Origin: Roseiflexaceae bacterium
GTDB lineage: Bacteria; Chloroflexota; Chloroflexia; Chloroflexales; Roseiflexaceae
Assembly (NCBI GenBank): GCA_014381165.1
Contig: JACMIM010000785.1
Span: 1-5,813, forward strand
Direction: 5' to 3'
Length of the DNA stretch: 5,813 nt
A program made the translations under genes and the position numbers. The number at the start of each line of letters is the position of its first letter. Position 1 is the stretch's first letter. Below are positions 5,749 to 5,813 of this stretch, one piece after another. The notes below the pieces were generated by a model that was not told where the DNA came from, did not search any database, and worked only from the letters and a program-made list of their open reading frames with translations.

Positions 5749-5813
5749 CGCCTGGTATGCGCCTTCGGCCGTGAAAGAGATCAAGCGTTTGAGCATCAAG
5801 GCGGCAAAGCCCA
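5749..5813. other. Window end with no supported gene
   Basis: Two readings look protein-like but cannot be confirmed in 65 bases. On the + strand, the frame from 5750 reads AWYAPSAVKEIKRLSIKAAKP with only a GTG at 5771 and no ribosome binding site. On the - strand, an open frame reads ALMLKRLISFTAEGAYQAL but runs on into the preceding gene. Short weak stems (5748-5751/5759-5762) are present, with no clear terminator. Confidence 0.4.

Overview
The window carries five protein genes, all on the + strand, separated by gaps of 110 to 260 bases that are unusually rich in inverted repeats. In order they are: the 3' end of a tripeptidase T gene (M20 family), a complete cytosolic leucyl aminopeptidase gene (M17, pepA), an AbgT-family membrane transporter, a small MscS-type mechanosensitive channel, and a six-helix membrane protein of the GAP/SfLAP group in the LysE-like superfamily. 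All five are recognised from conserved motifs in their translations. No RNA gene, CRISPR array, insertion sequence or phage gene was seen.

The organism is a GC-rich bacterium. The dense palindromes built on GAAGCCC and GCCTGCGCAGGC, the AbgT subtype and the SfLAP-type protein together suggest Chloroflexota (Chloroflexia), with Actinobacteria-like relatives for the membrane proteins. This is an inference from remembered sequence style and was not tested by a search.

Region by region: 1-366 is the end of pepT. Positions 361-464 form one long inverted repeat whose outer arm includes the pepT stop codon. Positions 541-2001 are pepA, with every metal and catalytic residue in place. Positions 2002-2261 hold a perfect 19-bp hairpin and then a leader able to form several small stems. 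Positions 2262-3941 encode the AbgT-family transporter. Positions 3958-4009 hold a strong hairpin, the best terminator candidate. Positions 4139-4963 encode the MscS-type channel and 5074-5748 the GAP/SfLAP protein. The last 65 bases hold no gene I can defend.

Functionally, two peptidases sit directly before an AbgT-family carrier. E. coli AbgT imports p-aminobenzoyl-glutamate, which an M20 hydrolase then cleaves, so the order here fits a peptide or aminoacyl-glutamate uptake and hydrolysis neighbourhood. The gaps and hairpins argue against one tight operon. I found no clearly new multi-gene system. The most interesting material is the intergenic palindromes, the possible structured leader before the transporter gene, and the altered substrate-site motif of the transporter.
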